Shown here in pieces: positions 62,984-64,000 of a stretch of 64,000 nt of DNA (the first letter of the stretch is position 1; each line of letters begins with the position of its first letter). A model generated the notes under the pieces. It searched no databases. It saw only the letters and a list, made by a program, of their open reading frames with translations, and was not told where the DNA came from. The position numbers and the translations under genes were made by a program. Origin of the DNA: Bacteroidales bacterium (GTDB lineage Bacteria > Bacteroidota > Bacteroidia > Bacteroidales > F082). The DNA lies in contig JANJUV010000018.1 of assembly GCA_024710405.1 (NCBI GenBank), positions 1-64,000 of the forward strand, given 5' to 3'.

Positions 62984-63991
62984 ATGTTGAAAAAGTTTGT
63001 TATTATCATCTTTTGCGTATTGATGGCCGGGGTTACAAACCGGCTATTTGCGCAAGACCCGGCCTTTTCTCAGTTTTATGCGAATCCTCTTTTTTTGAAT
63101 CCGGCGCTTACCGGGTCCACTGAATGCGGAAGGATTCATCTGAACTACAGGAATCAATGGCCTTCGCTAAGCAATGCATTCATAACTTATGCTGCAAGTT
63201 ACGATCAAAGTATTCCGGGAATCAACAGCGGTATCGGTCTAATGTTTATGAACGATCAGCAGGGTGACGGAGCCTACAACAGAACATCAGTCGGAGGCTA
63301 CTATGCCTACAATTTGAAAGTAAGTGAGCCTGTTGTGGTTAGCTTTGGCGTCAAAGGGGCCTACTATCAGGAGAAACTGGATTGGAACAAATTTATATTT
63401 GCCGACCAGATTAATCCTACTACAGGCCAGATTTCTGATATCAGCAGTGAGACACCACCTTCCAAGACAAACGTAACAGCAATAGATTTCGGTGCTGGTC
63501 TTATGATGGGATATCTTGACAAACTTTTTGTTGGTGTTGGTGTTGATCACCTGACCGAGCCCGATTTGTCATTTTATGATAACTCGGAAAACAAAATGCC
63601 GATGAAGATTACTGCGCATGCCGGTACCATGATCAATGCCACCGAAGGCACCTTCGGAGGCTATTATCAGGGCGACATAATGCTTCAGCCAAACATATTA
63701 TACCAGCAGCAGGGAAAATTTCAGCAGTTGAACTTCGGTTTATATGTGAACAAGTATCCATTTGTCATTGGCACCTGGTTCAGACATAATTTTGATAATG
63801 CTGATGCTGCAATCATTCTGGTTGGACTTCATTACGACAACTTCAGGTTTGGTTACAGCTATGATTACACCATGTCAAAACTAGGTGGCGCCAGCGGGGG
63901 TGCTCATGAAATTTCTTTTGCATGGGAGTTCTGTGTATATAAAGAACCGTCAAGAAGACGCATCAGGGCAATAAATTCACCCTCTTTTTAG
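62984..63991 (+). CDS. PorP/SprF family T9SS outer-membrane protein
   Basis: 335 residues from the ATG giving MLKKFVIIIF; signal peptide ends RLFAQ. The mature start DPAFSQFYANPLFLNPALTGS is the family signature; barrel motifs include HLNYRNQWPSLSNAF, YDQSIPGINSGIGLM, VSFGVKGAYYQEKLDW and a C-terminal FGYSYDYTMSKLGGASGGAHEISFAWEF. Proteins of this family work with type B (CHU_C) cargo, in several cases one specific partner each. The only type B cargo visible here is the 655-residue protein 47 kb away, so no pairing can be claimed. It is divergent from the porU genes. Confidence 0.92.
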   Translation: MLKKFVIIIFCVLMAGVTNRLFAQDPAFSQFYANPLFLNPALTGSTECGRIHLNYRNQWPSLSNAFITYAASYDQSIPGINSGIGLMFMNDQQGDGAYNRTSVGGYYAYNLKVSEPVVVSFGVKGAYYQEKLDWNKFIFADQINPTTGQISDISSETPPSKTNVTAIDFGAGLMMGYLDKLFVGVGVDHLTEPDLSFYDNSENKMPMKITAHAGTMINATEGTFGGYYQGDIMLQPNILYQQQGKFQQLNFGLYVNKYPFVIGTWFRHNFDNADAAIILVGLHYDNFRFGYSYDYTMSKLGGASGGAHEISFAWEFCVYKEPSRRRIRAINSPSF

Positions 63992-64000
63992 TTATTAAAA

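Overview
The window comes from a member of the phylum Bacteroidota, most likely a free-living or gut/anaerobic Bacteroidales-type organism (inference). Support: several type IX secretion system (T9SS) parts (PorT, PorU, PorV, PorP/SprF), many exported proteins ending in T9SS sorting tails, and many promoters with the Bacteroidota primary-sigma pattern (TTG, about 19 bases, TAnnTTTG). Typical household genes of the group are also present: MtaB, a KdsC-like phosphatase in a Maf-SurE-LpxB-ComEC run, and a ribosomal protein S16 with a long charged tail. Coding density is normal and there is no prophage, insertion sequence or CRISPR array.

Region 1 (1-1595) holds a small exported Gly/Pro-rich protein and then a repeat field: three 329-bp direct repeats, each headed by exactly six 7-bp units plus a junction unit, and ended by eleven 8-bp units. 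Region 2 (1596-15692) is a cassette of four large exported proteins: a 2115-residue double beta-helix adhesin-like protein, two related PKD-type proteins and one with the gliding-motility (type B) tail. Region 3 (15759-23648) has Tex, outer-membrane barrels, a cupin, the rpsP / rimM-trmN6-amidotransferase group on the minus strand, and porT with a conserved unknown partner. Region 4 (23718-31631) has tRNA-Glu, a flavin reductase, two methylthiotransferases and a minus-strand operon aspartate aminotransferase - heptose-7-P kinase - menaquinone methyltransferase.

Region 5 (31717-35266) is a minus-strand regulatory island: a MerR/cobalamin-binding regulator, an ECF sigma factor without anti-sigma factor, and a sorted DUF4397 repeat protein. 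The sigma gene and the DUF4397 gene share a 27-nt upstream block at the same distance from their start codons. Region 6 (35383-43253) is a tight plus-strand envelope/lipid operon (DUF2520, KdsC-like, UbiA, Maf, DUF502, SurE, small membrane protein, LpxB, ComEC). Region 7 (43430-53548) contains tRNA-Asp, a TPR membrane protein, tRNA-Gly, a TamA/BamA-like Omp85 protein coupled to a RecD-like helicase, and a four-gene operon led by a DUF2089 regulator. It ends with a DUF2490 pair.

Region 8 (53759-63991) is a T9SS locus with an unusual feature: two complete, tandem PorU-type C25 sortases, both with intact His/Cys pairs, upstream of porV, with porP/sprF divergent. The T9SS theme joins the window: cargo genes at the left and centre, the machinery at the right, and porT in between. 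Two sortases suggest that sorting of the two tail types, or of different cargo sets, may be divided, but this is inference.
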